Part shown: positions 16,261 to 25,569 of the stretch, piece by piece
Position numbering within the stretch: position 1 is the first letter of the stretch
Layout of the letters: every line of letters starts with the position of its first letter
Source: Vibrio campbellii CAIM 519 = NBRC 15631 = ATCC 25920
Lineage (GTDB): Bacteria; Pseudomonadota; Gammaproteobacteria; Enterobacterales; Vibrionaceae
NCBI RefSeq assembly: GCF_002163755.1
Contig: NZ_CP015863.1
Coordinates: 2,790,001-2,854,000, forward strand
DNA: 64,000 bases
Direction of reading: 5' to 3'
The notes under the pieces: model-generated
What the model was told of the DNA's origin: nothing
Seen by the model: the letters and a program-made list of their open reading frames with translations, nothing else
Databases searched by the model: none
Position numbers and translations under genes: made by a program

Positions 16261-17469
16261 TTATTGACGCGCCAGTTCCGGCAAGTTGCCTTTCAAACCT
16301 AATGCACGTTTCATGATTTCGTCTTTTGCCCCCGGCAACTGTCCTGCTAGGCTCAAACCAATACCACGGACCAGCTTCTTGGCAGGATTCTCCCCAGAGA
16401 ACAGATCACGGAAGCCTTGCATTGCTGCGATCATCTTCGCCGCTTCAGCTTTACGCCAACGCTCGTAACCACGTAGGTTACGTTTGGTGCCAATGTCCTG
16501 CCCTTGTTTCCACAGCGCCAATACTTCTTGCGCTAAACTCGCAGCATCTAGTAAGCCAAGGTTGACACCCTGCCCCGCCAGCGGATGAATGGTATGTGCA
16601 GCATCGCCAACTAAAGCCACGCGCTCAACCACAAAGTCTCGTGCATAACGCATCTTAAGTGGGAATGCAGCACGTTCGCCAACCACTTCACACAAACCTA
16701 AGCGCACATCAAATTCGCTAGTCAGTGACTTATTGAACTCTTGCTCGTTCATCGCCAGCAATTGCTCTGCGCGATTTGGTTCGGTAGACCAAACAATCGA
16801 ACACATGTGTGGATCAGACATTGGCAGGAAAGCCAATGGACCTTGCGGTGTAAAAATCTGACGAGCAACACTATTGTGTGGGTCTGCGGTTTTCACGTTC
16901 GCAACAAGGGCACTGTGACCGTAATCCCAATGCGTTAGTGGTATATCCATTTGGTTACGCAGCCAAGAGTTTGCACCATCTGCGCCAACAACCAACTTCG
17001 CTGTCATAGCTTGACCATTGTCGAGCGTTAGCCAGCTTTCTTGCTCACCCACCGCAAGCGTTGCACAACGAGCAGGCATAAACAGCGTCACGTTATCGAG
17101 CTTTTGAACTTGCTCTAACAGCGCTAATTGAATCACACGGTTTTCAACGATATGACCGAGATCAGGCTGAGCCATGCTCTGCGCATCAAATGCGATATTA
17201 GCGAAACTGTCTTGCTCCCATACTTCCATCGCATAGTATGGCGAGGCACGACGCTGCTCGATACCTTGCCACGCACCAAGGTTGCGAAGGATGGTTTCAC
17301 TGGAACGACTTAACGCCGATACGCGAACATCTGGTAGTTCGTTGAGTGTGTCGTTTGGTACTGCACCTTCAATAACGGCCACACGCAGGTCACTGTCCTT
17401 AAAAGCGGCCGCTAATGCTAAACCGACCATTCCACCGCCGATGATGGCGATATCTACACTTTGCATCAT
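16261..17469 (-). CDS. ubiI: FAD-dependent 2-octaprenylphenol hydroxylase (UbiI-type)
   Basis: Class A flavin monooxygenase of ubiquinone synthesis, assigned to C5 hydroxylation because it is the ubiH-adjacent VisC position. The FAD motif GGGMVG is at residues 11-16, and the second FAD motif GDAAHTIHPLAGQGVNLG lies in the last third. The 402-residue length is normal. It follows ubiH with a 28-bp gap in ygfB-ubiH-ubiI. UbiF is a close homologue, so the exact ring position rests on gene order. The start could be the first or second Met. Confidence 0.88.
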   Translation of the reverse strand: MMQSVDIAIIGGGMVGLALAAAFKDSDLRVAVIEGAVPNDTLNELPDVRVSALSRSSETILRNLGAWQGIEQRRASPYYAMEVWEQDSFANIAFDAQSMAQPDLGHIVENRVIQLALLEQVQKLDNVTLFMPARCATLAVGEQESWLTLDNGQAMTAKLVVGADGANSWLRNQMDIPLTHWDYGHSALVANVKTADPHNSVARQIFTPQGPLAFLPMSDPHMCSIVWSTEPNRAEQLLAMNEQEFNKSLTSEFDVRLGLCEVVGERAAFPLKMRYARDFVVERVALVGDAAHTIHPLAGQGVNLGLLDAASLAQEVLALWKQGQDIGTKRNLRGYERWRKAEAAKMIAAMQGFRDLFSGENPAKKLVRGIGLSLAGQLPGAKDEIMKRALGLKGNLPELARQ

Positions 17470-17497
17470 TGCTATTTGTTACCTAATTCGTTGCCGT

Positions 17498-18676
17498 TTA
17501 TCGTTTCACTAAACCAAGTGTATGGCGTAGCAGCGGCTGCTTAAAAGTAGAAAGGTTATCCATCGTTGCGAGGGCAAGATTACGCCCAATTCGCATCGCC
17601 GGTAAATCATTTGAGAAAATATGCACGAGAGAGCTGGTTAGCCAAATCGTTTCGCTGCGATCGTCTTCACGGCGTTGGCTAAATCGCATTAAGCCTTGGT
17701 AACGACCCACGTCTTCAGCTTGCTTCACAACCTCTTCCGCTAAAGATGCCACATCACGAATACCAAGATTGAAGCCTTGCCCTGCAATCGGGTGAAGCGT
17801 CTGTGCGGCATTGCCGACAATAGCAAAACGGTGCGAAATGTTTTGCTTGCGATGACGAAGAAGAAGCGGATAGCTCGCGCGTTGTCCAACTTTCTCCATC
17901 GCACCTAGTCGCCAGCCAAAATCGTTCTGCAAGCGCTCAAGAAACTCTGCATCGGACAAGTTCACCACGGTTTGCGCTTCTTCAAGACGAAGGCACCATA
18001 CTAACGACATACGGTTGTCACTCATCGGCAGCAGTGCGACTGGACCATTTTCAGTAAAACGTTCAAAAGCACGACCTTGATGAGGCTCTTGCGTCACAAT
18101 GTTCGCAATCACTGCCACTTGGTCGAAATCATGTTCAGACAACTCTAGGCCGATTTGCTGACAACATTGCGATACTGCCCCATCGGCAGCCACCAGCAAT
18201 TTAGCTTCAAGCTTTTCACCGCTGCTCAGTTCAATGTGTACTTTGTCTTGCTCACGCTCGATGTTCGCAACCGAATCAGGGCAAAACAGGGTGATCGCCT
18301 CACTCTTATCCAAAAGCTCTTGGTAGACACGGCCAACATCGGCGAGTTCCACTACGTAGCCAAGCGCTTCAACGCCAACTTCATGCTTGGTAATTTCGGT
18401 CATGCCCGCATGAGAGCGGTCAGAAACATGAATATGTTCAATTGGGGTAGCACAAGGCTCGATGGCAGACCACAACTGTAAGTGACGCAGGATGTTGACC
18501 GTACCGTAGGACAGAGCAATCGAGCGAGAGTCAAACCCAGGATGTTGATCCGATTGGGCTTTAAAAGGCTCGACAACCGCAATTTTCAGTGCGCCTTTGG
18601 ATAAACGGTCGATTGCCAGCGCCAGTGTGGCCCCTGCCATGGCACCACCAGCAATTACAACATCATATTGCCTCAT
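17498..18676 (-). CDS. ubiH: 2-octaprenyl-6-methoxyphenyl hydroxylase
   Basis: Flavin monooxygenase for C1 hydroxylation of the ubiquinone ring. The N-terminal nucleotide-binding motif reads GGAMAG (residues 10-15), with Ala where E. coli UbiH has GGGMAG. The second FAD motif GNAAQTLHPIAGQGFNLG replaces the usual GDAAH by GNAAQ, as in other UbiH proteins. The 392 residues match the family. ygfB lies 40 bp upstream and ubiI 28 bp downstream. The pepP gene that separates ygfB and ubiH in E. coli is absent here. Confidence 0.9.
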   Translation of the reverse strand: MRQYDVVIAGGAMAGATLALAIDRLSKGALKIAVVEPFKAQSDQHPGFDSRSIALSYGTVNILRHLQLWSAIEPCATPIEHIHVSDRSHAGMTEITKHEVGVEALGYVVELADVGRVYQELLDKSEAITLFCPDSVANIEREQDKVHIELSSGEKLEAKLLVAADGAVSQCCQQIGLELSEHDFDQVAVIANIVTQEPHQGRAFERFTENGPVALLPMSDNRMSLVWCLRLEEAQTVVNLSDAEFLERLQNDFGWRLGAMEKVGQRASYPLLLRHRKQNISHRFAIVGNAAQTLHPIAGQGFNLGIRDVASLAEEVVKQAEDVGRYQGLMRFSQRREDDRSETIWLTSSLVHIFSNDLPAMRIGRNLALATMDNLSTFKQPLLRHTLGLVKR

Positions 18677-18716
18677 GCTAACCTCTAGAAGCTATTCGAT
18701 AATGGAGAACGAGTGA

Positions 18717-19295
18717 TTAATGAATCGTTGGTTTGTTTTCGTTGCTCTCAGGACGAGCACCAAACTCTGCATGAATAGTTAATACGCAGGCTTTTACGTG
18801 TTCGATTACTTGCTCTAGCAATAGTGCTTGCTCGCCTAGGTCATCATCTTCATCAATGCCCAGCTTGGCGATTTCCTCTAGATCAGTTAACGCTTCTTTC
18901 GCATCGTCTGAGGCTTTATCAATTGCAATCCCCGCTAACCCCATACCAGAGATAAAGTGGTTCACAAAGTCAGACACGCCATCAGCTAGAGCAAACAAAC
19001 CTTCTTCACCCTCTTCATCAGGAAGCAGCAGCGACAATTCCATAGAAGTGCCAGTTAGCTCGTTTACCGTTACTTGGAACACACTTTGTGCCAACCCTAA
19101 TGCACTTGATGGCCAGCCCATGCCTTCGTTGGTGTAATCAAACAGAATCGGTTGCCAGGTTTGGTCGTTAATCGCCAATCCACCACTTAGCATGCCAACA
19201 AGTAGACCGTGCAACTCTGCTGGTGTCACAGCAAGGCTTGCGGATTTAAGTTCGGCAGCAATAGATTGGTATTCAGGAAGGGTGATTTCACTCAT
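18717..19295 (-). CDS. ygfB: YgfB family protein (UPF0149)
   Basis: Helical UPF0149/YecA-like protein of 192 residues with a strongly acidic C-terminal half. It recognisably starts with the YgfB pattern LPEYQSIAAEL and later AELHGLLVGML. In Pseudomonas a YgfB protein affects beta-lactam resistance; its biochemical role is not settled. It heads ygfB-ubiH-ubiI and diverges from zapA with 250 bp between them. Confidence 0.92.
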   Translation of the reverse strand: MSEITLPEYQSIAAELKSASLAVTPAELHGLLVGMLSGGLAINDQTWQPILFDYTNEGMGWPSSALGLAQSVFQVTVNELTGTSMELSLLLPDEEGEEGLFALADGVSDFVNHFISGMGLAGIAIDKASDDAKEALTDLEEIAKLGIDEDDDLGEQALLLEQVIEHVKACVLTIHAEFGARPESNENKPTIH

Positions 19296-19454
19296 AATCT
19301 TGGCTCATTCTTGCGTAATAATGTATCGACATATCCTACCATCAAGCCTAGTCGGCTGAAACGGCTATCAAATTCAATTTTGGACAGCATTTAGACAATT
19401 TGCCCAATTCCTGAGTGATCACTTCACCATTTTTCTTTCTGTGATGGGAAATGC

Positions 19455-19483
19455 TTGAATCTTAATAGCGCTTTTCCTATAGT
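19455..19483 (+). promoter_or_regulatory. Candidate sigma-70 promoter of zapA
   Basis: TTGAAT (19455-19460), 17-bp spacer, TATAGT (19478-19483). Transcription would begin near 19490, about 55 nt before the zapA ATG. Confidence 0.6.
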
Positions 19484-19545
19484 TTCCTCCTCGGTAGTTG
19501 TATAACGCAACGCCTTAGATAGCGCGAATATAGAGTTTATTCATC

Positions 19546-19854
19546 ATGAGCAATCAAGCGATCGACGTTGAAATCCTTGGCAAAATGACACGAGTCAATT
19601 GTCCAGCTGGGCAAGAAGAGTCACTAATTACAGCGGCTAAAGATCTTGATCGTCGATTGAAAGAGATGAGCGAGCGTACTAAGGTAACCAATGAAATTCA
19701 GCTACTGACTTTTGCTGCGTTGAACATTTGTTATGAATTGCACACCAAGTCATACGAATCTAATGGTCAGCAACAAGAAATGACTGAGCGAATGGAAAAG
19801 CTCACCGCGTCTTTAGAAAGCGCGCTTAGTAAAGTTACGCAAGGACAGCAGTAG
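19546..19854 (+). CDS. zapA: Cell division protein ZapA
   Basis: Small Z-ring-associated protein that cross-links FtsZ filaments. The N-terminal globular head begins VDVEILGK-like (AIDVEILGKMTRVNC). A long C-terminal coiled coil covers about residues 60-100. The 102 residues are typical. 6S RNA follows within ~12 bp, the conserved zapA-ssrS-fau arrangement. Confidence 0.95.
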   Translation: MSNQAIDVEILGKMTRVNCPAGQEESLITAAKDLDRRLKEMSERTKVTNEIQLLTFAALNICYELHTKSYESNGQQQEMTERMEKLTASLESALSKVTQGQQ

Positions 19855-19865
19855 ATACCAAATTT

Positions 19866-20050
19866 ACCCTGGGGTGTGCGTCAGTTGGATTTAAGTCCCT
19901 GAGCCGATAAGCAATACCTAAGGGTTAGTACTTGATAGCTATTGAGCAAGCTTGGCATGCACCGAGAAGCCTACGGTTATCATTGCTGATCCGCCTTGAA
20001 CCAGCTGGTTCAAGGGCCACAATCCTCAACGGCACCCTGGGGTATCCTCT
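19866..20050 (+). ncRNA. ssrS: 6S RNA
   Basis: Regulatory RNA that mimics an open promoter and binds the sigma-70 RNA polymerase holoenzyme in stationary phase. The conserved core AGTCCCTGAGCCGATA is at 19893-19908. The closing stem is formed by CCCTGGGG copies at both ends (19867-19874 and 20035-20042), which pair antiparallel with two G-U pairs. The 3' segment CCTTGAACCAGCTGGTTCAAGGG is conserved with E. coli. The position between zapA and fau is diagnostic. The ends are estimated. Confidence 0.93.
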
Positions 20051-20052
20051 CT

Positions 20053-20646
20053 ATGTCAGACCTATCTCGACAAGAATTCCGCAAACTTATCCGTGAAAAA
20101 CGCAATGCGCTGTGTAGTGACACTCAGTTTCAAGCAGGGCTCGATCTGATTCACCAATTTTCACAATTACCGGAAATCAAAACCGCACAACACATTGCCA
20201 TCTACCTCTCCGCCGATGGCGAGTTAGACACCAAACCTCTAATAGAGTCACTATGGCAGCAAGGTAAGTCGATTTACCTGCCCGTCATCCACCCTTTCTC
20301 GAAAGGTCAGTTACTCTTTTTGCAGTATCTCAATGATGATCAGCTGGTGTACAACAAATACGGAATCTTAGAACCTGCGCTGGATATTCGTCACCTCAAA
20401 CCAGTGCGTGACCTTGATGTTATCTGTACGCCGCTAGTAGGATTCGACAGCGTTGGCCATCGCCTTGGTATGGGCGGAGGCTACTACGACCGTACGCTCT
20501 CACGCTGGTTTAGTACTGGCGAAGGCGCCAAACCTATCGGTATTGCCCACGATTGTCAGCACGTTGAACGTCTACCTGTTGAAAATTGGGATATTCCATT
20601 GCCTAAGATCGTGACTCCAAGCCAAATCTGGCAATGGGAAAAGTAA
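20053..20646 (+). CDS. fau: 5-formyltetrahydrofolate cyclo-ligase
   Basis: Converts 5-formyl-THF to 5,10-methenyl-THF with ATP. The N-terminus SRQEFRKLIREKRNAL and the C-terminal signature GMGGGYYDRTL (near residue 140) are typical; 197 residues. The ATG at 20053 is selected because the longer frame runs through 6S RNA. The start lies only a few bases from the 6S 3' end, so RNA processing and translation initiation share this site. Formerly ygfA. Confidence 0.93.
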   Translation: MSDLSRQEFRKLIREKRNALCSDTQFQAGLDLIHQFSQLPEIKTAQHIAIYLSADGELDTKPLIESLWQQGKSIYLPVIHPFSKGQLLFLQYLNDDQLVYNKYGILEPALDIRHLKPVRDLDVICTPLVGFDSVGHRLGMGGGYYDRTLSRWFSTGEGAKPIGIAHDCQHVERLPVENWDIPLPKIVTPSQIWQWEK

Positions 20647-20657
20647 CACTTACCCGC

Positions 20658-20683
20658 TATAATCACGCCGCAAACGTTAACGA
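20658..20683 (+). promoter_or_regulatory. rpiA -10 element with a PurR-like box
   Basis: TATAAT at 20658-20663, then CCGCAAACGTTAACGA at 20668-20683 (12 of 16 bases of the E. coli PurR box). The box would cover the transcription start. No good -35 is visible. Confidence 0.5.
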
Positions 20684-20704
20684 ACATCTATTCAGGAGAT
20701 TGGC

Positions 20705-21361
20705 ATGACTCAAGATGAAATGAAGAAAGCGGCTGGTTGGGCAGCACTTAAGTATGTTGAGAAAGGCAGCATTGTCGGTGTTGGTACTGGCTCTACCGTG
20801 AATCACTTCATCGATGCCCTAGGCAGTATCAAAGATGATATCAAGGGTGCAGTGTCTAGCTCTGTTGCTTCAACTGAGCGTCTAAAAGAGCTTGGTATTG
20901 AGGTTTATGAGTGTAACGACGTAGCAATGCTAGATATCTACGTTGATGGTGCAGATGAAATCAACTCAGCACGTGAAATGATCAAAGGCGGCGGTGCTGC
21001 ACTGACTCGTGAAAAGATCGTTGCGGCTATTTCAGAAAAATTCGTATGTATCGTTGACGGCACAAAAGCAGTTGACGTACTTGGCCAGTTCCCACTTCCT
21101 GTAGAAGTTATCCCAATGGCGCGTTCTTACGTGGCTCGTGAATTGGTTAAACTCGGCGGTGACCCTGCATACCGTGAAGGCGTAACAACGGACAACGGTA
21201 ACGTAATCCTAGACGTACACAACATGCAAATCAACAACCCGAAAGAGCTTGAAGACAAGATCAACGGCATTGCAGGTGTGGTAACTGTGGGTCTATTCGC
21301 TCACCGTGGTGCTGACGTGGTTATCACTGGCACACCAGAAGGTGCGAAAATAGAAGAATAA
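20705..21361 (+). CDS. rpiA: Ribose-5-phosphate isomerase A
   Basis: Interconverts ribose 5-phosphate and ribulose 5-phosphate in the pentose phosphate pathway. Motifs: GVGTGSTVNHF (25-35), YVDGADEIN, and KGGGAALTREKI with the catalytic Lys. The 218 residues equal the family length. TCAGGAG forms the ribosome-binding site. It sits between fau and serA, as in E. coli, and ends in a strong terminator. Confidence 0.97.
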   Translation: MTQDEMKKAAGWAALKYVEKGSIVGVGTGSTVNHFIDALGSIKDDIKGAVSSSVASTERLKELGIEVYECNDVAMLDIYVDGADEINSAREMIKGGGAALTREKIVAAISEKFVCIVDGTKAVDVLGQFPLPVEVIPMARSYVARELVKLGGDPAYREGVTTDNGNVILDVHNMQINNPKELEDKINGIAGVVTVGLFAHRGADVVITGTPEGAKIEE

Positions 21362-21400
21362 ATCATTAGATGATTTAAATTTTCTGTTATTTCATTACAG

Positions 21401-21427
21401 ACGGCGCCCTAGGGCGCCGTTTTTTCT
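21401..21427 (+). terminator. rpiA terminator
   Basis: Perfect ACGGCGCCC-TA-GGGCGCCGT palindrome followed by six T. Confidence 0.9.
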
Positions 21428-21515
21428 TCCTTTTTCTAAGAAAATCATGCCTTATTCCGTAATTTTCTTACCCAAAGCAAAAAATTTTTGTTACTTTATT
21501 GAGCAGAAGACGCAC

Positions 21516-21531
21516 AGGGAAACGTTTGTCT
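21516..21531 (+). promoter_or_regulatory. PurR-like box upstream of serA
   Basis: AGGGAAACGTTTGTCT matches 12 of 16 bases of the PurR box, including the complete AAACGTTT core. It lies ~90 bp before the serA start. Confidence 0.35.
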
Positions 21532-21620
21532 TCCGACAAAACTGTTGATTATCCCCTTTTTAATGGTTTTGCTTTATGTGCGCCACATTAGCCCACCTTT
21601 CCATTTTAAGGACGAGAAAA

Positions 21621-22850
21621 ATGGCCAAAGTTTCACTGGAAAAAGAAAAGATTAAGATCCTCTTGCTCGAGGGACTTCACCCTTCTTCAGTTGAAGTTCT
21701 TCAAGCAGCTGGCTACAGCAACATTGAATATCACAAAGGTTCCCTTCCAGAAGAAGAGCTGATTGAAGCAGTAAAAGACGTACACTTCATCGGAATCCGC
21801 TCCCGAACGAACCTATCAGAAGAAGTGATCAATGCGGCAAACAAGCTGGTCGCGATTGGCTGTTTTTGTATCGGTACCAACCAAGTAGACCTAGACGCAG
21901 CAGCGCGACGCGGTGTACCTGTCTTTAACGCACCATTCTCAAATACGCGCAGCGTAGCAGAGCTCGTACTTGGTCAAATCCTACTACTTCTTCGTGGTAT
22001 CCCAGAGAAGAATGCACTCGCACACCGCGGTGTTTGGAAAAAGAGTGCAGACAGCTCTTACGAAGCACGTGGTAAGCGTCTGGGCATCATCGGTTACGGT
22101 CATATCGGCACTCAGTTGGGTATCATCGCAGAAAACTTGGGCATGCGTGTCTACTACTACGATATCGAAAACAAGCTTTCTCTAGGTAATGCAACGCAAG
22201 TGTTCACCATGAGTGAGCTACTAAACAAGTGTGACGTGATCTCTTTGCACGTACCTGAAACACCAGAAACTAAGAACATGATGGGTGAAGCAGAGTTTGC
22301 ACGCATGAAGCCCGGTGCAATCTTTATCAACGCAGCACGTGGTACCGTGGTCGACATCCCTGCGCTATGCCATAGCCTAGAATCCGGCCATACCTCGGGG
22401 GCTGCGATTGATGTATTCCCTGTAGAACCGAAAACCAATGCGGATGCATTTGAGTCTCCATTGCAGAAGTTCGACAACGTCATCCTAACTCCACACGTCG
22501 GTGGCTCAACGCAAGAAGCGCAAGAGAATATCGGTGTTGAAGTAGCAGGTAAACTGGCGAAATACTCAGATAACGGCTCAACCCTATCAAGCGTGAACTT
22601 CCCAGAAGTATCACTGCCTGAACACCGTGAATGCTCGCGTCTACTGCACATCCACAAAAACCGCCCAGGTATCCTAACGCAAATCAACACCATCTTCGCA
22701 GAAGAAGGCATTAACATCGCGGGTCAGTACCTACAAACGGCAGCAGAGATCGGCTACGTAGTTATCGATGTTGAGACGTCTCGCTCAGAAGAAGCACTGG
22801 TGAAACTAAAAGGCATCGAAGGCACAATTCGTGCTCGTATCCTTCACTAA
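21621..22850 (+). CDS. serA: D-3-phosphoglycerate dehydrogenase
   Basis: NAD enzyme that oxidises 3-phosphoglycerate, the first step of serine synthesis, with feedback inhibition by serine. The catalytic D-isomer dehydrogenase fold contains the Rossmann motif LGIIGYGHIGTQLG and the His-containing LTPHVGGST segment. A C-terminal ACT domain (about 335-409, LHIHKNRPGILTQIN) binds serine. The ATG at 21621 behind AAGGACGAG gives 409 residues, like E. coli (410). It stands after rpiA with its own upstream region. Confidence 0.97.
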   Translation: MAKVSLEKEKIKILLLEGLHPSSVEVLQAAGYSNIEYHKGSLPEEELIEAVKDVHFIGIRSRTNLSEEVINAANKLVAIGCFCIGTNQVDLDAAARRGVPVFNAPFSNTRSVAELVLGQILLLLRGIPEKNALAHRGVWKKSADSSYEARGKRLGIIGYGHIGTQLGIIAENLGMRVYYYDIENKLSLGNATQVFTMSELLNKCDVISLHVPETPETKNMMGEAEFARMKPGAIFINAARGTVVDIPALCHSLESGHTSGAAIDVFPVEPKTNADAFESPLQKFDNVILTPHVGGSTQEAQENIGVEVAGKLAKYSDNGSTLSSVNFPEVSLPEHRECSRLLHIHKNRPGILTQINTIFAEEGINIAGQYLQTAAEIGYVVIDVETSRSEEALVKLKGIEGTIRARILH

Positions 22851-22871
22851 TCGCGGATTAATGAACATAAA

Positions 22872-22897
22872 AAAAGGCAGGGACTTCCCTGCCTTTT
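22872..22897 (+). terminator. serA/yggE convergent terminator
   Basis: AAAAGGCAGGG-ACTT-CCCTGCCTTTT; symmetrical, able to stop transcription from both sides. Confidence 0.88.
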
Positions 22898-22926
22898 CTG
22901 TTTCTATTCATCGTGTTTAACTGGGC

Positions 22927-23622
22927 TTATTTAAGCTTGTAAACCACATCAACTTGGTCACGAATCACGAGTGTAGAGTCTTGGTAGCTGTTAGAGCTCT
23001 CTCTCGCATCCATTGCCATCGAGCGCATCAGTACAGGGCGAGCGTGCATTTGGTTATAATTGATCTGCCACACATCACCTAGCTTCTTATCAAAACCCGT
23101 CGCTAAAGAGGCCGCTTTGCTTTGCGCGTCTTTAATCGCTGCCATGCGTGCCTTTTGCTGGTACTCAGATTGGTTACTCACTTTAAGCTGAATGTTGTCG
23201 ACTTGGTTGATGCCCGCCTTAAGCGCCATGTCCAAGTATTCATTCAAATTCGCTAAATCACTGACGGTTACATCAATGCTGCGTGACGCTCGGTAACCAA
23301 CCAGTTCCGCTTTCCCAGATTTCGGGTAGTGGTACTGAGGCGCTAAGTACAAGTTTGAGCTGGTAATGTTGTCTTTCGATAAACCAGCATCGGCTAGGCT
23401 CTTCAGAAACTCATCAACCGTATTATCAACCGATTGTTTCGCCTGCTCAGCCGTCATTGTCGTATCAACAACTTTTACAGAGAAGGTTGCCATATCTGGT
23501 GTTGCAACCACTTCACCGTAACCCGTGGTTGATACATGGGCAAAATTCGGCACATCATTCGCAAAAACAGAAATGCTGGTAAGGCTGAGTACTGAGGCCA
23601 ATAAACATAAAGACAGTTTCAT
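22927..23622 (-). CDS. yggE: SIMPL-domain (DUF541) periplasmic protein YggE
   Basis: Exported DUF541/SIMPL protein of 231 residues. In E. coli YggE reduces oxidative stress damage, but the mechanism is unknown. The signal peptide begins MKLSLCLLASVLSLTS and ends near SVFA (about residue 21). The mature protein opens with the conserved VSTTGYGEVVATPDMATFSV. The Met at 23622 is chosen, since a signal peptide starts there rather than 12 codons upstream. The neighbours argP and argO are the same as in E. coli. Confidence 0.9.
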   Translation of the reverse strand: MKLSLCLLASVLSLTSISVFANDVPNFAHVSTTGYGEVVATPDMATFSVKVVDTTMTAEQAKQSVDNTVDEFLKSLADAGLSKDNITSSNLYLAPQYHYPKSGKAELVGYRASRSIDVTVSDLANLNEYLDMALKAGINQVDNIQLKVSNQSEYQQKARMAAIKDAQSKAASLATGFDKKLGDVWQINYNQMHARPVLMRSMAMDARESSNSYQDSTLVIRDQVDVVYKLK

Positions 23623-23876
23623 TCGATAAATCCATCCGTTTTGAAAGATTGAAGTCACTCCACATGCCGGAGTTCAGGCGAGATACTCGATGAATGCCTT
23701 GGCGAATGAATTGGCGTCTAAACTCGAACAATAAGAGACACCAATGAACTGGAGTGTATATAGACTCATCATAGAAACTTCTGCCAATTATCCAAGCGCC
23801 CTACGCGACTTCTAACACAACTTTGACTGTGTTACTTCGCAGTGATTTCCGTTTAATACGCGAGTCAGTTGGGAAC

Positions 23877-24773
23877 TTATTGCGGAAGGTGCTGTTGCGC
23901 GTAACCTACAATCGCTAGTGAGATCTCTTGAAGCACACCCGTTTCTAACTGCCAGTGATGCCAGTAAATTCGATAAGACATTAAAAAGCCCGGTGTAATA
24001 TCGATTAACTCGCCATTCTCTAATTCATCAGTGATCTGCAATCGAGGAATCAAACAATAAGCGACTCCAGCTAATGCCATTTTAAGAAAAGCTTCAGAAC
24101 TACTGATGTTGTGATGAATCACGCTGTCTGGCCTAACGTTGAAGTGTTCAGTCAAAAACTTCTTATGTAAATCATCGTATTGGTCATAAGAGACTGCTGG
24201 CGCTTTAGCCAGTGTTTGATTATTCACGCCTTCTGTAAAATATCGCTGATAAAACTCAGGGTTGGCGACACAAACATAATCAATGCGACCAAGGTAATCC
24301 GCTCGACAGCCCGGGATGGCTTGAGATTCCAAACTGATTGCCCCAGCGACCTCACCACTTCTGAGTTTTTCAATTGAGCGCGACTCACCGTAGATGGTTA
24401 ACTTAAGCTCTACTTGACGATGCTTCATTACATCCTGCAGCGCAGGTAACAGCCATGTCGCAAGACTATCTGCATTGGTTGCTAATGAAAGCTGTACAGG
24501 GCGTGTTGTGGTGTCGTTTTTGAGTTCTGGTAGGATTTCATGCTCAAGGAGCCTGACACGGCGATAAAGCCCGAGTAACTTCTTACCTATCGGGGTTGGC
24601 TTGGGTGGTTGCTCACGAATAAGAACCGGCTGAGCGAGATATTTCTCGAGTTGCTTGATACGCTGGGAAATGGCTGATTGCGAAACAAAAAGGTGCTCCG
24701 CTGCTCGGTCAAAACTGCCTTGGTGTACCACCGCATCCAAAGCCTCTATCCACTTATAATCCAATCCTCGCAC
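23877..24773 (-). CDS. argP: LysR-type regulator ArgP (IciA)
   Basis: Activator of the arginine exporter argO, responsive to Arg and Lys. The winged HTH covers about residues 1-60 (GSFDRAAEHLFVSQSAISQR recognition region) and an effector-binding domain follows. A GTG start at 24773 is proposed: AGGGAGGA stands 7 bp before it, and the ArgP fold begins right after (LDYKWIEALDAVV), giving 298 residues. An upstream in-frame ATG at 24806 would put the ribosome-binding site inside the gene. It diverges from argO, the classical arrangement. Confidence 0.93.
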   Translation of the reverse strand: MRGLDYKWIEALDAVVHQGSFDRAAEHLFVSQSAISQRIKQLEKYLAQPVLIREQPPKPTPIGKKLLGLYRRVRLLEHEILPELKNDTTTRPVQLSLATNADSLATWLLPALQDVMKHRQVELKLTIYGESRSIEKLRSGEVAGAISLESQAIPGCRADYLGRIDYVCVANPEFYQRYFTEGVNNQTLAKAPAVSYDQYDDLHKKFLTEHFNVRPDSVIHHNISSSEAFLKMALAGVAYCLIPRLQITDELENGELIDITPGFLMSYRIYWHHWQLETGVLQEISLAIVGYAQQHLPQ

Positions 24774-24915
24774 GTGTTTTTCCTCCCTAATAAACGCCAA
24801 AGCCAAAAGATAAGCAAAGCTAATAATATATTAAAATCATTAATTATACTTATTTAAATAAAAGCTTTATCTTCCACTCCTCTGTTGTTCTATTGCTAAA
24901 TTTTTGAGGTGTGTT
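24774..24915. promoter_or_regulatory. argP/argO divergent control region
   Basis: AT-rich 142 bp between the two ribosome-binding sites, presumably holding both promoters and the ArgP site. No exact operator can be assigned by eye. Confidence 0.5.
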
Positions 24916-25545
24916 GTGAGCTTTTGGGTGTTATTACAAGGATTCGGTTTAGGTGCGACGATGATCATTCCAATCGGTGCGCAGAATGCGTACGTCCTTA
25001 ACCAAGGTATTAAGCGCCAACATCACCTGACGACCGCGACCATCTGTAGCATCCTAGATATGCTTTTCATTTCGCTCGGCATTTTCGGTGGCGGTGCAAT
25101 TCTGTCGCAAAATGAAATCCTACTGACATCGGTAACATTAGGTGGCATTGCTTTCTTGAGCGTTTACGGCTTACTGTCATTAAAGAGTGCATTCAAACCC
25201 GCAGACGCTTCGGAGTCGAAAGGTGAAGTGGTTGCGCGCGGGCGCCGCACCGTGATTCTTGGCGCACTGGCGGTTACCGTTTTGAACCCACACCTCTACT
25301 TGGATACTGTGGTGATCTTAGGTTCTATCGGTGGTCAGTTCGAAGGCAACGATCGTATCGCATTTGCAATGGGCACCATCATGGCGTCATTTGTATGGTT
25401 CTACACGTTGTCATTAGGCGCAGCGAAGCTGGGCCCGACACTCTCAAAACCGAAAGTGAAGAAAGGCATCGATATTGCGGTTGCCGCTATGATGTTTACT
25501 ATCGCTTTTGTACTTACGAATGAGTTAGTCACCAAATACTGGTAA
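24916..25545 (+). CDS. argO: Arginine exporter ArgO (LysE family)
   Basis: Inner-membrane LysE-family exporter for arginine and canavanine. Conserved LysE signature GATMIIPIGAQNAYVLNQGI in the first segment, TVLNPHLYLDTVV in the middle, and about six hydrophobic segments. The GTG at 24916 is preferred over a TTG four codons earlier, because GAGGT is spaced correctly before it; 209 residues result. It diverges from argP, which activates it in E. coli. The next gene begins 24 bp downstream. Confidence 0.93.
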   Translation: MSFWVLLQGFGLGATMIIPIGAQNAYVLNQGIKRQHHLTTATICSILDMLFISLGIFGGGAILSQNEILLTSVTLGGIAFLSVYGLLSLKSAFKPADASESKGEVVARGRRTVILGALAVTVLNPHLYLDTVVILGSIGGQFEGNDRIAFAMGTIMASFVWFYTLSLGAAKLGPTLSKPKVKKGIDIAVAAMMFTIAFVLTNELVTKYW

Positions 25546-25569
25546 AGACAAATAGGAAAGAAACACGAC

